Positions 51,871 to 61,318 are shown, numbered from the stretch's first letter. The stretch: DNA of 64,000 nucleotides from an uncultured Lachnospiraceae bacterium (GCA_910577115.1 CAJTMC010000017.1:16052-80051), one strand, 5' to 3'. The notes: generated from the letters alone by a model not told the origin. Program-made: numbers and translations.

Positions 51871-52590
51871 CTAATTGCTCAAATACTCTTCCAAGCAAAC
51901 CCCACTGCGATAAATTTCCGCCGCTGCCTTTTTGCCGACATAACGGTAATGCCAAGGCTCGTTGATAATCCCCGTTATCTCAGTCTTATCCTCCGGATAA
52001 CGCTTAATAAACCCAAACCGATAACTGTTTTCGGCAAGCCACTTATAAACCTGCTCGCCCGTTGAACGCACACCATCTGCATTGATATCAATACCAATCC
52101 CCAACTGATGCTCACTCGTCCCAACCGGCGCAACCCAAATTTCCGCTTTCTTCCTTGCCTCCTGCTTTGAATACCCCTCCGCCACATACGCGGCAATCTT
52201 CTCATCCATAATGCTCTGCTGCTTCTTTGCCGTCCGATACCCCGAAGCAACCACAGGATAAACACCCTCCGCCCTCGCCGTATCAAACATCTCTTGTAAC
52301 GCCGGATAAATACGCCTGTCCACGCACTGTCCGTTTGACAACTCCACCAACTCTACCGCATAATCATCAGGAATACCATGCTCCTTATTCACCAAAATCA
52401 AACACCACGCCTCTTCTTCTTCAAGCTCCTCCGCTGCCTCTCCTTCCACGTCTGCCACATCATCGCGCAAAAAAGAAATTTCCGACACCTTTTGCCGTTC
52501 TATCGAATATACGTTCAAAATCGCTGCCGCAATTGCAACACCTGCCCCTGCAAAAACTCCAAGCTATAAAATAAACCATTTTTGTCTCAT
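51871..52590 (-). pseudogene. VanY-like D-Ala-D-Ala carboxypeptidase gene (M15B) with a stop codon in the membrane anchor
   Basis: The ATG at 52590 has GGGGGA upstream and begins MRQKWFIL, then TAG, then LGVFAGAGVAIAAAILN. So the N-terminal membrane anchor is interrupted at codon 9, probably from TGG. The catalytic part is intact: SGYRTAKKQQ, TSEHQLGIGIDIN (zinc His and Asp) and EPWHYRYV (catalytic Glu, zinc His). Enzymes of this type trim peptidoglycan stem peptides and can support glycopeptide resistance. Without the anchor it could be made from an internal start but would stay inside the cell. It faces a broken VanS-like kinase gene. Confidence 0.7.
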
Positions 52591-52614
52591 AACAATTCCC
52601 CCGCCTGATACTGA

Positions 52615-53210
52615 TACCGTTTGGAAAACATGGTCAACGAATTTTTGAAATCACGCGCTATAATTTGCAACAGATTGCACTGAATAAAGAAACGATAGAT
52701 TTGTATTATATGCTTGTGCAGCTTACCGACGAGCTTTCCCCTGTCCTTGCCGCAAACGGAAATACCGCAGTCCTTCGCGCTGACGAAAACCTGTCCGTCT
52801 ATGGCGATTCGGATAAGCTCGCACGCGTTTTCAACAATGTTTTAAAAAACGCCGCCGCTTACAGTTTTCCCGACACCGAAATCATCATATCCGCCGAGGA
52901 ACAAGACGACAAAATCACCATCACATTCCAAAATAGCGGAAAAACCATTCCAAAGGAAAAGCTGTCTGCGATTTTTGAAAAATTTTACCGCTTAGACGAG
53001 GCGCGCACTTCCAACACAGGAGGCGCGGGACTTGGTCTTGCGATTGCAAAGGAAATCATAAATTTACATGGCGGAACAATCACTGCGCACAGCGAGCAGG
53101 AAACCGTTACCTTTGTGATATGCCTGCCCGAAACGATTCCGTACTCTGACAATTTCGGGCAAAATCCATGCAAAGTCACCCTCGGTAATGGCTTTTTGCC
53201 TGCATTATAA
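52615..53210 (+). pseudogene. C-terminal fragment of a VanS-like histidine kinase gene
   Basis: The sequence YRLENMVNEF is followed, after a one-base slip in a run of five T (near 52640), by EITRYNLQQIALNKETIDLY. This is the end of the dimerisation domain of VanS-type kinases. The ATPase domain follows: VFNNVLKNAAAYS (N box), FQNSGKTIP (G1), FEKFYRL (F box) and GGAGLGLAIAKEI (G2). The sensor, membrane segments and the phospho-accepting His are missing, and no response regulator gene is adjacent. The end overlaps the convergent GNAT gene by 6 bp. It is a remnant. Confidence 0.75.
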
Positions 53211-53681
53211 AATGGTTTCCATGCCTATTTTTTGGACTTTCAGACCAATTTTTTCATAAAATTTTACGGCGTTTTTGTTATCCGCCCATACATTGAGCGT
53301 TACATTATAGCAGCCTTGTTCTTTTGCATAATGGATAACATATTCATAAAGCGCTTTTCCAACATGTGCACCGCGCACAGCTTCATCAACGCATAAATCA
53401 TCAATGTAAAGTGTCTTGATATCAGTCATATTATTGTTGTTGATATACTGCTGGTGCACGCAAAACGCATAACCCACAACGCTCCCGTCCTTCTCCGCAA
53501 CAAAAACGGGCGTTTGGTCGTCTGCGAGTATCTTTTTGAGTTCCTCGTCAGTATATTTCTTAGTGCCTACTTTAAACAAATCAGGGCGCACATCGCTATG
53601 TACTTTGAGAACCTCATAAAGTAATTTATTAATCGTAGGAATATCGCGTTCTTTTGCGCGACGGATTATTAATTCTTCCAT
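53205..53681 (-). CDS. GNAT-family N-acetyltransferase
   Basis: The 158-residue protein starts MEELIIRRAKERDIPTINKL and contains the acetyl-CoA motif LCVDEAVRGAHVGKALYEY (R-x-x-x-x-G-K/A form) with the motif B segment AVKFYEKIGL. The chosen ATG at 53681 has AAGG 6 nt and GGAGG 11 nt upstream. It starts 2 bp after the antitoxin-like gene, so they are co-transcribed. The acceptor is unknown. The pair could be a GNAT-type toxin with a small partner, but the GNAT lacks the typical features of TacT toxins that I can name. Confidence 0.85.
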   Translation of the reverse strand: MEELIIRRAKERDIPTINKLLYEVLKVHSDVRPDLFKVGTKKYTDEELKKILADDQTPVFVAEKDGSVVGYAFCVHQQYINNNNMTDIKTLYIDDLCVDEAVRGAHVGKALYEYVIHYAKEQGCYNVTLNVWADNKNAVKFYEKIGLKVQKIGMETIL

Positions 53682-53683
53682 CT

Positions 53684-53908
53684 TCAACCTTCCCTCCACA
53701 ACCGGACTTCATCAAAGTCATCTGCAATAGCAATCAATTCATTTGCCAGCGGATTTACCGACCTGTGAATCGTATGCTCACTGCCCGTAAAATGCTGCAT
53801 CTGCTTTTTTTCTGACGCATACTTCAAATATCTTATAAATTCAATTGCCTGTTCTATCATATCTTCGGAAAGGTCTTTTGCTTCTCTAATCAAAGTATCA
53901 TATGCCAT
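53684..53908 (-). CDS. Small antitoxin-like protein (DUF2281 style), 74 residues
   Basis: The ATG at 53908 follows AAAGGGTG by 7-8 nt; a longer frame to 53938 lacks a site. MAYDTLIREAKDLSEDMIEQ, then AIEFIRYLKYASEKKQ, resembles the DUF2281 helix pattern found in antitoxin-like proteins. The tail (VNPLANELIAIADDFDEVRL then WREG) has no clear fold. It directly precedes the GNAT gene, which suggests a functional pair. Confidence 0.65.
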   Translation of the reverse strand: MAYDTLIREAKDLSEDMIEQAIEFIRYLKYASEKKQMQHFTGSEHTIHRSVNPLANELIAIADDFDEVRLWREG

Positions 53909-54122
53909 AAAAACACACCCTTTCAAATATATTTGCACTTACAAATTCCAGTCAAAAGCTTATTATCTAATCATATCAAATTTTTATGTAACCGTAAGTA
54001 AAGTATAACAAATGAATATAAGAAAAACAACGATTTTCTCACTATCAGCAAGGGCATTTTCTGAATCAAAATACTAACTGACAGTATATTTTAAAACGCC
54101 GTATGCAAGAACAAGATGCTTA

Positions 54123-55490
54123 TCAAGCCAATTGCGATGACTGTTTTTTTAATGTCGCTTCCCAAATGCCTAATTTACTATAAAAAAACATTGAAATTCC
54201 CATCGCAATCGTCCAGCCGATTGGCCACGCACACCAAATACCGGTTTCGGAATCAAGCCAGCCCGACAATACAAATGCCAGCACCACGCGCAGTACAAGG
54301 TCAGTAAACGTCGCTGCCATAAACTGGCGCATTGCGTTCGTTCCGCGCAAGATACCGTCTGCCACCAGCTTTGCGGATATCACAAAATAAAACGGCGACA
54401 AAATCCACAAAAACTGCCTGCCCGTCATCAGCGCAACTTCCGAAGTCTGATCCATAAACAGCAGCAGTAAATATTTCCCACCAAAAATATAGACAACCAA
54501 AAACGGAACACTCAAACACCATACCAATTTTAATCCCGCGCGAAATCCTTCCTGAATCCGCTTATATTGCTGCGCGCCAAGATTCTGCGCCGAAAAATTA
54601 GAAATCCCGTTCCCAATCGTCGTAAATGATGTGATAACAAGGTTGTTTAATTTCACCGCAGCCGAATACCCCGCCGCAACACTGACGCCAAAACCATTGA
54701 TACACCCCTGTATCATCATATTTCCGACCGATATAAAAGACTGCTGCAAAATACTCGGAATCGCAATCACCGCTATTTTCCCAAGCAGCGCCGCCGAGAA
54801 AATCGGAACCCTTCCACTCGTCTTTAATTTCAGCAACCGCTTTAACACCAAAACAACAGAAAGAATACAGCTTACTCCCTGACAGAGAAACGTCGCCCAC
54901 GCAACGCCGGCAATTCCCATTGACAAACTATTCACAAACAAAATATCGACCAGTATATTTGCACTTGACGACACTGCAAGGAACACAAACGGCGTCTTGG
55001 AGTCCCCCATCGCAGAAAAAATACCGGTTGCAATATTATAAAAGAACAAAAACGGAAGTCCCCATATGTAAATTTGCAGATACAGCGCAGAATCCGCCAT
55101 AATCTCCGTCTGCGTTTTCATCAGATTCAGCAGCGTTTCACATGACAGCAGACCTGCCAGCATTAAAACGCCGCACAAAACACCGCTTGCAATCAGCGTC
55201 GTATAGACAGCCGTCCGGATTGCATTATAATTCTTCGCACCAAAAAGCTGCGATACAATGACGGAGCAGCCGATATTGCAGCCAAATGCAAAGGCAATAA
55301 AAATCAGCGTAATGTTATAACTGTTTCCAACCGCGGCAAGCGCATTTTCCCCGATAAATTTCCCCGCAACAAATGAGTCCGCGATATTGTAGAGCTGCTG
55401 AAACACAATGCTCCCAAACATCGGAAGGCAAAACGCCCATAAAATTTTCTGCGGATTCCCCTGTGTCAAATCCTTATTCACAAATACCAT
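54123..55490 (-). CDS. MATE-family efflux transporter (second)
   Basis: Twelve hydrophobic segments in two halves; the start region KDLTQGNPQKILWAFCLPMF and helix 2 LYNIADSFVAGKFIGENALA are typical. At about 455 residues it is full length. The start is uncertain: ATG at 55490 is very close to AAAGGA, and GTG at 55481 is better spaced. It is divergent from a LysR-type regulator gene 300 bp away, which probably controls it. Exported compound unknown. Confidence 0.88.
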   Translation of the reverse strand: MVFVNKDLTQGNPQKILWAFCLPMFGSIVFQQLYNIADSFVAGKFIGENALAAVGNSYNITLIFIAFAFGCNIGCSVIVSQLFGAKNYNAIRTAVYTTLIASGVLCGVLMLAGLLSCETLLNLMKTQTEIMADSALYLQIYIWGLPFLFFYNIATGIFSAMGDSKTPFVFLAVSSSANILVDILFVNSLSMGIAGVAWATFLCQGVSCILSVVLVLKRLLKLKTSGRVPIFSAALLGKIAVIAIPSILQQSFISVGNMMIQGCINGFGVSVAAGYSAAVKLNNLVITSFTTIGNGISNFSAQNLGAQQYKRIQEGFRAGLKLVWCLSVPFLVVYIFGGKYLLLLFMDQTSEVALMTGRQFLWILSPFYFVISAKLVADGILRGTNAMRQFMAATFTDLVLRVVLAFVLSGWLDSETGIWCAWPIGWTIAMGISMFFYSKLGIWEATLKKQSSQLA

Positions 55491-55789
55491 ATCCTTTCTA
55501 TCTTTATCTCCATTTTCCATTTGCAGTGACACCGTTTCCGAATAGCACCGATTGAAAAACACAATAGCAATCGACCTTGACTGCGACACTTTAAAAAAGC
55601 TTCCGAATAATACCGGTTGCAAACGCAGAACATGCATTATTTCAGAATAATGCGTTGACAGTATATTCATACTCTTATAGGTGCCGTTATCGGACAACAT
55701 CTTATTGCACTTTTATCTAAAATGCATTATACTATTCCATGCAAAATATTAAAAATATATATATAATATAGGAGATATATAAAATATAT

Positions 55790-56698
55790 ATGGATATTAA
55801 CTTTGAATACTATAAAATATTTTACTACGCCGCAAAATACAAAAACATTACAAAAGCCGCAGCAGCCCTGGGAAGTAATCAACCCAACGTGACGCGAATC
55901 ATCAAGCTGTTGGAATCACAACTAAACTGCCGCCTTTTTATCCGCGAACCAAGAGGTCTGCGCCTGACCGAAGAAGGCGAAAAATTATATTCCCATGTAG
56001 AAATTGCTTACAAACATTTTATGAACGCACAGGAAGAAATCAGCGGGCAGTCCGATAGCGGCAGCGGTACCATCGAGCTTGGCGCTACAGAAACAGCGCT
56101 GCACCTTCTCCTGCTCGACGCCATGCGGAATTTTAAAGCAAACCACCCCAAAATCCGCATCAAAGTCCACAACTATAGCACACCGGAATTGATTCAATTT
56201 TTAAATTCCGGAAAAATTGATTTTGCGGTAATAACAACCCCTTTTCAAGCAGCCAAATCCTTTCAATGCGAAACATTATACGATTTCCGCGAAATTCTTG
56301 TCGGAGGGTTACAATATCAAATTTTATGCGAAAGAAAACTGGAATTACAGGAGTTGAAAAACTACCCCTTAATCGGCTTAGGCAGGGGAACCGCAACTTA
56401 TGATTTATACAAAGACTTTTTTATCGCACACGATACGGATATGGAGCTTGACATGGAAGTCGCAAGTTCAGATTTGATGATTCCGTTGATTCAAAGCAAT
56501 CTCGGAATCGGCTTTGTGCCGGAAGATTTGGCATTACCGTTATTAGAAAAACAGCAGTTAGTGCAAATCCGCATTAACAATACAATCCCTCCACGCTCTA
56601 TCCAAATCGTTTCAGACAAAGGACGAAGAAAAAGCACAGCAGCAGATACATTCTATCAATATTTGAAGACAGAGCATAAAGTCAAAAACTCCAAATAA
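55790..56698 (+). CDS. LysR-family transcription regulator
   Basis: The 302-residue protein has the winged helix at the N-terminus (MDINFEYYKIFYYAAKYKNI, then TKAAAALGSNQPNVTRIIKL) and a LysR effector domain (GTIELGATETALHLLLLD onward, LIQSNLGIGFVPEDLA near 250). GGAG lies upstream of the ATG in an A+T-rich region with TATATATA tracts. It is divergent from the MATE gene at 54123-55490, the usual layout for a LysR protein that controls its neighbour. The ligand is unknown. Confidence 0.92.
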   Translation: MDINFEYYKIFYYAAKYKNITKAAAALGSNQPNVTRIIKLLESQLNCRLFIREPRGLRLTEEGEKLYSHVEIAYKHFMNAQEEISGQSDSGSGTIELGATETALHLLLLDAMRNFKANHPKIRIKVHNYSTPELIQFLNSGKIDFAVITTPFQAAKSFQCETLYDFREILVGGLQYQILCERKLELQELKNYPLIGLGRGTATYDLYKDFFIAHDTDMELDMEVASSDLMIPLIQSNLGIGFVPEDLALPLLEKQQLVQIRINNTIPPRSIQIVSDKGRRKSTAADTFYQYLKTEHKVKNSK

Positions 56699-56854
56699 TA
56701 TATGCAAGCACGATATCCCATTCAGCGAACAAAATACATGCATAATGATTCGTGTTCAAAGATTTAACTTCGTAAACTCTTTCTTAAATGGTTCAGGATT
56801 AGGGTGTCAATAACCTTCCCCACCACAAATTTGGCACCCCAATTCTACAGAATA

Positions 56855-56893
56855 AAAAGCCATACACAGACAAATTTTCTGCGTATGGCTTTT
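56855..56893 (-). terminator. Terminator after pgi
   Basis: AAAAGCCATACACAG pairs with CTGCGTATGGCTTTT (one mismatch) across 9 nt. T-runs occur on both sides. It lies 32 bp past the pgi stop and may also end LysR transcripts. Confidence 0.75.
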
Positions 56894-56924
56894 CTATCGC
56901 TATTCCATTCTTCAGATAAAGAAC

Positions 56925-58271
56925 TTATAACCGCTTCAGCAACGCCTCTCTCGCCTCTTCATATCCCGGCTTTCCAAGCAATGCAAACATATTTTTCTTG
57001 TAGCTCTCCACACCCGGCTGGTTAAACGGATTCACGCCAAGTAAATATCCGCTCAAGCCGCATGCAAACTCAAAGAAATAAAACAGCTCGCCAAGATAAA
57101 ACTCGCTCACCTCCGGCATATGCACCATAAGGTTCGGAACCTGTCCGTCCGTATGCGCAAGCACTGTACCGTTCATCGCGCTCTTATTAACGAAGTCAAC
57201 CGTCTTTCCTGCAAGATAATTCAAGCCGTCAAGATCAACAGGCTCTGTGCCGATTGTGATTTCCTCTCTCGCCTTCTCAATATCCAAAACCGTCTCAAAC
57301 ATAACTCTTGCGCCGTCCTGAATAAACTGACCCATCGAATGAAGGTCTGTAGTCAGGTCAACGCTTGCAGGGAACAAGCCCCTCTGATCCTTACCCTCTG
57401 ACTCGCCAAAGAGCTGCTTCCACCACTCGGATACATAATGTGCGCTCGGCTCGTAATTGCAAAGAATCTCAACTGCCTTGCCTTTTCTCAAAAGGATATT
57501 TCTGACAGCCGCATACTGCATTGCGTCATTCTCCTCAAACGGAAGCTCCAATGCGCGCTTTCTGCCGCTTGCCGCGCCTTCCATTAACTTGTCGATATCA
57601 GCGCCGCTGACTGCAATCGGAAGCAGACCAACTGCTGTCAAAACGGAGAAACGTCCTCCTACATCATCCGGAACAACAAAAGTCTCATAGCCTTCCTCGG
57701 TAGCAAGATTCTTCAAAGACCCCTTCGCCTTATCTGTTGTCGCATAAATTCTCTTTGCTGCGCCTTCCTTGCCGTATTTCTTCTCCATCATTTCCTTAAA
57801 TACGCGGAATGCAATCGCAGGCTCCGTCGTTGTGCCGGACTTGCTGATCATATTAATAGAGAAGTCCCTGTCACCGATAACATCAAATAAATGCTTAATA
57901 TAAGTAGAACTGATTGAATTTCCTACGAAATAAATCTCCGGCGTTTTTCTGATGCTCTTGTCCACCATATTGTAAAAACCATGACGCAAAAATTCAACCG
58001 CCGCTCTTGCGCCAAGATAAGAACCGCCAATACCGATTACAAGAAGAACCTCGCTGTCACCCTGAATCCTCTTGGCTGCCTCCTTAATTCTTGCAAACTC
58101 TTCCTTGTCATAATCAACAGGTAAATCAATCCAGCCTAAGAAATCATTGCCTGCACCGCTCTTTCCCAAAAGAACCTCTTTTGCATCGAGAGTGAGCTTT
58201 TTCATGTTCTCAACCTCATGCTCGCTGATAAACTGTGCTGCCTTTGAATAGTCAAACGTTACCTTGCTCAT
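56925..58271 (-). CDS. pgi: Glucose-6-phosphate isomerase
   Basis: The 448-residue enzyme interconverts glucose-6-phosphate and fructose-6-phosphate in glycolysis. Motifs: VIGIGGSYLGARA (sugar-phosphate loop, near 80), ISKSGTTTEPAIAFR (near 145, PGI signature 1 type) and NLMVHMPEVSEFYLGELFYF, then GVNPFNQPGVE near the end (signature 2). Length is that of the short bacterial type. AAAGGAG lies 8 nt before the ATG. A large structured repeat stands upstream at 58383-58465. Confidence 0.97.
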   Translation of the reverse strand: MSKVTFDYSKAAQFISEHEVENMKKLTLDAKEVLLGKSGAGNDFLGWIDLPVDYDKEEFARIKEAAKRIQGDSEVLLVIGIGGSYLGARAAVEFLRHGFYNMVDKSIRKTPEIYFVGNSISSTYIKHLFDVIGDRDFSINMISKSGTTTEPAIAFRVFKEMMEKKYGKEGAAKRIYATTDKAKGSLKNLATEEGYETFVVPDDVGGRFSVLTAVGLLPIAVSGADIDKLMEGAASGRKRALELPFEENDAMQYAAVRNILLRKGKAVEILCNYEPSAHYVSEWWKQLFGESEGKDQRGLFPASVDLTTDLHSMGQFIQDGARVMFETVLDIEKAREEITIGTEPVDLDGLNYLAGKTVDFVNKSAMNGTVLAHTDGQVPNLMVHMPEVSEFYLGELFYFFEFACGLSGYLLGVNPFNQPGVESYKKNMFALLGKPGYEEAREALLKRL

Positions 58272-58382
58272 TTGTCTTCTCCTTTACATTCACATATTTT
58301 GTATAAACCACCGGCTGTCCCTTCCCATAGTTTACGGAACAGCTTTACTATATCGTCTATTTTATCAAATATTCCCATTCAA

Positions 58383-58465
58383 GTCAAATACCCTGTTGGG
58401 CATTTGACTCTCGCGGCAGTCGTTAAATATCCGTGCAAGCACGGCTGTTTAACTCGTTGCCCGCG
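58383..58465. repeat. Highly structured element upstream of pgi (two adjacent hairpins)
   Basis: Hairpin 1 (58383-58408): GTCAAAT then CCC pair with GGG then ATTTGAC around a TGTT loop. Hairpin 2 (58412-58465): CGCGGCA, GTTAAA and CCGTGC pair in order with GCACGG, TTTAAC and TGCCCGCG, with an AA loop and small internal loops. The G+C-rich arms stand out from the A+T-rich spacer. It lies between the membrane protein gene and pgi on the leftward message, without a T-tract, so it does not look like a normal terminator. It may be a REP-like element or an RNA regulator. Confidence 0.7.
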
Positions 58466-58508
58466 GAAATCAATGAAATGTTAATTTTTTGTGCACATGT
58501 GGCAATAA

Positions 58509-59228
58509 TTAAACTTTATTTGCAATAATCCCTCTCAGCAGTTCCTCAAGCTCGCGCGTCTCCTCCGCCGAGAAAACAGGCTCTTTTGTTTTTTCGGTTT
58601 TTGGCGCTTCCTCCTCCTTCGGAAGAAATATCTCCTTCTCGATAATATTCGCATCTTTTTCCTGCGCAAGCTCCCAAAGCAGCTTTTCCTTCTCCATCAG
58701 TCCATGCTCAAGACGCTGTGCAACCGTATTCTCAAGGTAATCTGTAATGTTTGTCTTTAACATTCTTCTGCGGTTGGGCATGTCCACGATCGACGCAATG
58801 CTGAGATACAAATAAATCCCCAAAAGGCTGATAATATAAAACGGCAGCAAATTGATAAATCCCCGTCCCTCGACAATGCCCTTGCACACGCCAAAGCCTG
58901 CCACGAACACGCCCGCAAGCATTAACTGCCCCGAAAGGTGCTTCATAAAGCTCATGCTCATACCAAGAACGCGTATTCGATTAATAAACTTGTCCACAAA
59001 CACCGGAATATTCGGAACGCCGCCATTTAACTTATAGCTGTTCACAAAGCGCTCCTTGCACTGCACAAGAAGCTTATTCTCCATTCCCGAGAGCGTGTCC
59101 GTTGCCTGTATCATCTTCTGATAAATCACGCCAATCGCAATCTGATACAAGATCCCGATTCCCATTAAAATCAGTGTCAGTACAATAATAAACGAGTGAT
59201 CAAAATATTTCATTACTTCATTAGCCAT
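58509..59228 (-). CDS. Membrane protein of 239 residues, unknown
   Basis: The ATG at 59228 has GGAGG 5 nt upstream. There is one hydrophobic segment near the N-terminus (SFIIVLTLILMGIGILYQIA), then a soluble loop, then two more (about 92-130: QLMLAGVFVAGFGVC and INLLPFYIISLLGIYLYLSI), then a charged C-terminal part rich in Glu/Lys with a probable coiled coil (MEKEKLLWELAQEKDANIIE). No family recognised. It is upstream of pgi on the same strand, separated by the structured element. Confidence 0.75.
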   Translation of the reverse strand: MANEVMKYFDHSFIIVLTLILMGIGILYQIAIGVIYQKMIQATDTLSGMENKLLVQCKERFVNSYKLNGGVPNIPVFVDKFINRIRVLGMSMSFMKHLSGQLMLAGVFVAGFGVCKGIVEGRGFINLLPFYIISLLGIYLYLSIASIVDMPNRRRMLKTNITDYLENTVAQRLEHGLMEKEKLLWELAQEKDANIIEKEIFLPKEEEAPKTEKTKEPVFSAEETRELEELLRGIIANKV

Positions 59229-59597
59229 TTTATCCTCCATTCTTACCTGTTCGAATCCTTAAAACATTTCGTCTGCGCAGCAAGCCGCGGGAACAGGCAT
59301 GTCCGAATTTGCATGCTGCACACGATATTTTATGCTTATAAGTATACGCAATTCAAATGCCCGCCACAAGACGGTTTGACCAAAAATCGTTCGTCAAATT
59401 CATCTAAAAGCACCTGTATTTTTTCCTTTTTTGACTTGTGTTTTCTGCTTTTGACAGGAATCGCAATTATTCGCTCCTGCGTGAAACTGTATTGACTTCA
59501 TTTGATTTCACTGATAAAATTCTTTATAGTAATAACAGGCAGAATTTTCCTGTTTAGCAAAAAGTTCTGCGCAAAGCGTGAAATGGAGGGTTTATCT

Positions 59598-59849
59598 ATG
59601 CAATATAAAACAAGCGGTACCTGTTCTAAATTAATTGATTTTGAAATTGACGGTGATACCATAAAATCCGTTGCCTTCACAGGCGGCTGCAATGGGAACT
59701 TAAGCGGTATTTCAAGCCTTGTACGGGGTATGAAGGTGGATGACGCGATTGACAAGCTCAAAGGAATCAAGTGCGGTATGAAAGAAACGTCCTGCCCGGA
59801 TCAGTTTGCGAGAGCGCTGGAAGCATACAAAGAGAAAGAAAATTCATAA
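59598..59849 (+). CDS. TSCPD-domain protein (TIGR03905 family)
   Basis: The 83-residue protein starts MQYKTSGTCSKLIDFEIDGD, with GGAGGG upstream of the ATG at 59598. Four conserved cysteines (GTCSK, GGCNGN, IKCGMK, TSCPDQF) probably bind a metal. The final TSCPDQFARAL motif names the domain, which also occurs at the end of some ribonucleotide reductases. The function of stand-alone members is unknown. It precedes the MurG-like gene by 84 bp. Confidence 0.9.
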   Translation: MQYKTSGTCSKLIDFEIDGDTIKSVAFTGGCNGNLSGISSLVRGMKVDDAIDKLKGIKCGMKETSCPDQFARALEAYKEKENS

Positions 59850-59933
59850 CTTTGAATGACATCACAAAATTATACGAATATTATATAAAAATAAAAAAAA
59901 TACTGAACAATAAAAAAGCGGAGGCTTTAAAAT

Positions 59934-61001
59934 ATGAAACGCATCGTATTTACAGGCGGCGGCACTGCCGGTCATGTCACACCGAATATTGCCCTGATTC
60001 CTAAGCTTAGAACCTTAGGTTATGATATCCATTACATTGGCTCTTACGACGGCATTGAGAGAAAGCTGATTGAGGATTACCGCATTCCATATTATGGTAT
60101 TTCCACAGGAAAGCTCAGACGCTATTTTGATATAAAAAACTTCAGTGATCCGTTTCGGGTAATCAAAGGCTTTATAGAAGCAAAACAGGTCTTAAAAACA
60201 TTAAAGCCGGACATTGTTTTCAGTAAAGGCGGTTTTGTGAGCGTTCCGGTCGTACGCGCCGCATCTTCCCTGAAGATTCCCTGCATTATCCATGAATCCG
60301 ATATGACACCGGGACTTGCAAACAGCCTTTGTATTCCCGTTGCCGAAAAAGTCTGCTGCAATTTTCCGGAAACACTGCAAAATCTCCCCGCTGAAAAAGC
60401 AGTACTTACAGGTTCCCCGATTCGGGCAGAGCTCACAAAGGGCAGTAAGGAAAAGGGACTTTCCATGTGCGGTTTTCATGGTGGAAAGCCTGTTATCATG
60501 GTGATTGGCGGAAGTCTTGGCGCCGCCGGAATCAACAGCCTTGTGCGCGAGGCGCTCCCGCAGCTTTTGGAGGATTTTCAGATTGTGCATGTCTGCGGAA
60601 AGGAAAAGATTGATAATCTGCTTTTGAATAAGGACGGTTATAAGCAGTTTGAATATGTTAAGGACGATTTGAAGGATTTGTTTGCAATGGCTGATATTGT
60701 GATTTCAAGGGCCGGCGCAAACGCAATCTGTGAGCTTTTGGCATTGCGCAAGCCAAGTCTGCTGATCCCGCTCCCTGCCCGCGCAAGCCGCGGAGATCAG
60801 ATTTTAAATGCCAAAAGCTTTGAATCACAAGGCTTTGCGATGATGGCTGATGAGGATTATCTTACGGCAGTGACGCTGACTGAAAAAGTACATGAGCTTT
60901 ATTTTACGCGTCAGTCCTATATTGATGCCATGCAGAACAGCAATCAGAGGGATTCGATTGATACGATTGTCGGATTAATTGAGGGAATTGTAAAGCAATA
61001 A
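59934..61001 (+). CDS. murG: MurG-type UDP-N-acetylglucosamine transferase
   Basis: MurG adds N-acetylglucosamine to lipid I on the inner face of the membrane to form lipid II. The 355 residues show GGGTAGHVTPN (near 10), SKGGFVSVPV (near 95), IHESDMTPGLAN, GGSLGA (near 190) and SRAGANAICELLALRKPSLL (near 260). It is an orphan copy, not in a division/cell-wall cluster, as in species with a second MurG; so it may be an extra or specialised version. A strong terminator follows. Confidence 0.92.
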   Translation: MKRIVFTGGGTAGHVTPNIALIPKLRTLGYDIHYIGSYDGIERKLIEDYRIPYYGISTGKLRRYFDIKNFSDPFRVIKGFIEAKQVLKTLKPDIVFSKGGFVSVPVVRAASSLKIPCIIHESDMTPGLANSLCIPVAEKVCCNFPETLQNLPAEKAVLTGSPIRAELTKGSKEKGLSMCGFHGGKPVIMVIGGSLGAAGINSLVREALPQLLEDFQIVHVCGKEKIDNLLLNKDGYKQFEYVKDDLKDLFAMADIVISRAGANAICELLALRKPSLLIPLPARASRGDQILNAKSFESQGFAMMADEDYLTAVTLTEKVHELYFTRQSYIDAMQNSNQRDSIDTIVGLIEGIVKQ

Positions 61002-61009
61002 AAAATTTC

Positions 61010-61040
61010 GCTCGGAGGTTTTCACTGTCCGAGCGTTTTT
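61010..61040 (+). terminator. Terminator after murG
   Basis: CGCTCGGA (61010-61017) pairs with TCCGAGCG (61028-61035), followed by TTTTT. Confidence 0.85.
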
Positions 61041-61046
61041 ATTTTC

Positions 61047-61318
61047 TTATATTTTTGATTTTTCTATGATGCAGTTGTGCGATTTGTTATCTCTGTCATA
61101 ATTTATGCCAACAAGTAAAATCTCGCCATTGCAACCCTCAAATGCCTGTGTGTAATGCCTGTCTTTAAGCTGCTGTATTGCCGCCAACGCGGTTTTATTA
61201 TTCTTGTATTAACAAACGCATTCGTACACGCTATCAAATTTGTTTTGTCTACATAGATTCTGGAACGGAGTGATTCCCAAAAGCCCTTATTCCCTGGATT
61301 TAGATAAATTCCCATGCC
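61047..61318 (-). pseudogene. Internally deleted AAA-ATPase-like / PD-(D/E)XK nuclease (PF09820/PF08011) gene
   Basis: From the ATG at 61318 the sequence MGIYLNPGNKGFWESLRSRI, then YVDKTNLIACTN matches the start of AAA-ATPase-like (PF09820) proteins. About 35 residues in, the sequence jumps, in another frame, to NKTALAAIQQLKDRHYTQAF then EGCNGEILLVGINYDRDNKS, which is the end of the PD-(D/E)XK (PF08011) domain of the same proteins, with a stop at 61047. Some 400 or more residues between are gone, including the P-loop. It is dead. Confidence 0.75.

Noticed and set aside
53205..53908. GNAT plus small protein as a TacT/TacA toxin-antitoxin pair
   Set aside because: The small protein looks like DUF2281 rather than a ribbon-helix-helix antitoxin, and the GNAT has ordinary RimI-like features; the link remains open but is not supported.
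55520..55700. N-terminal extension of the second MATE protein
   Set aside because: The extra 60-70 residues have no ribosome site, no match to the family and reach into the promoter region shared with the LysR gene.
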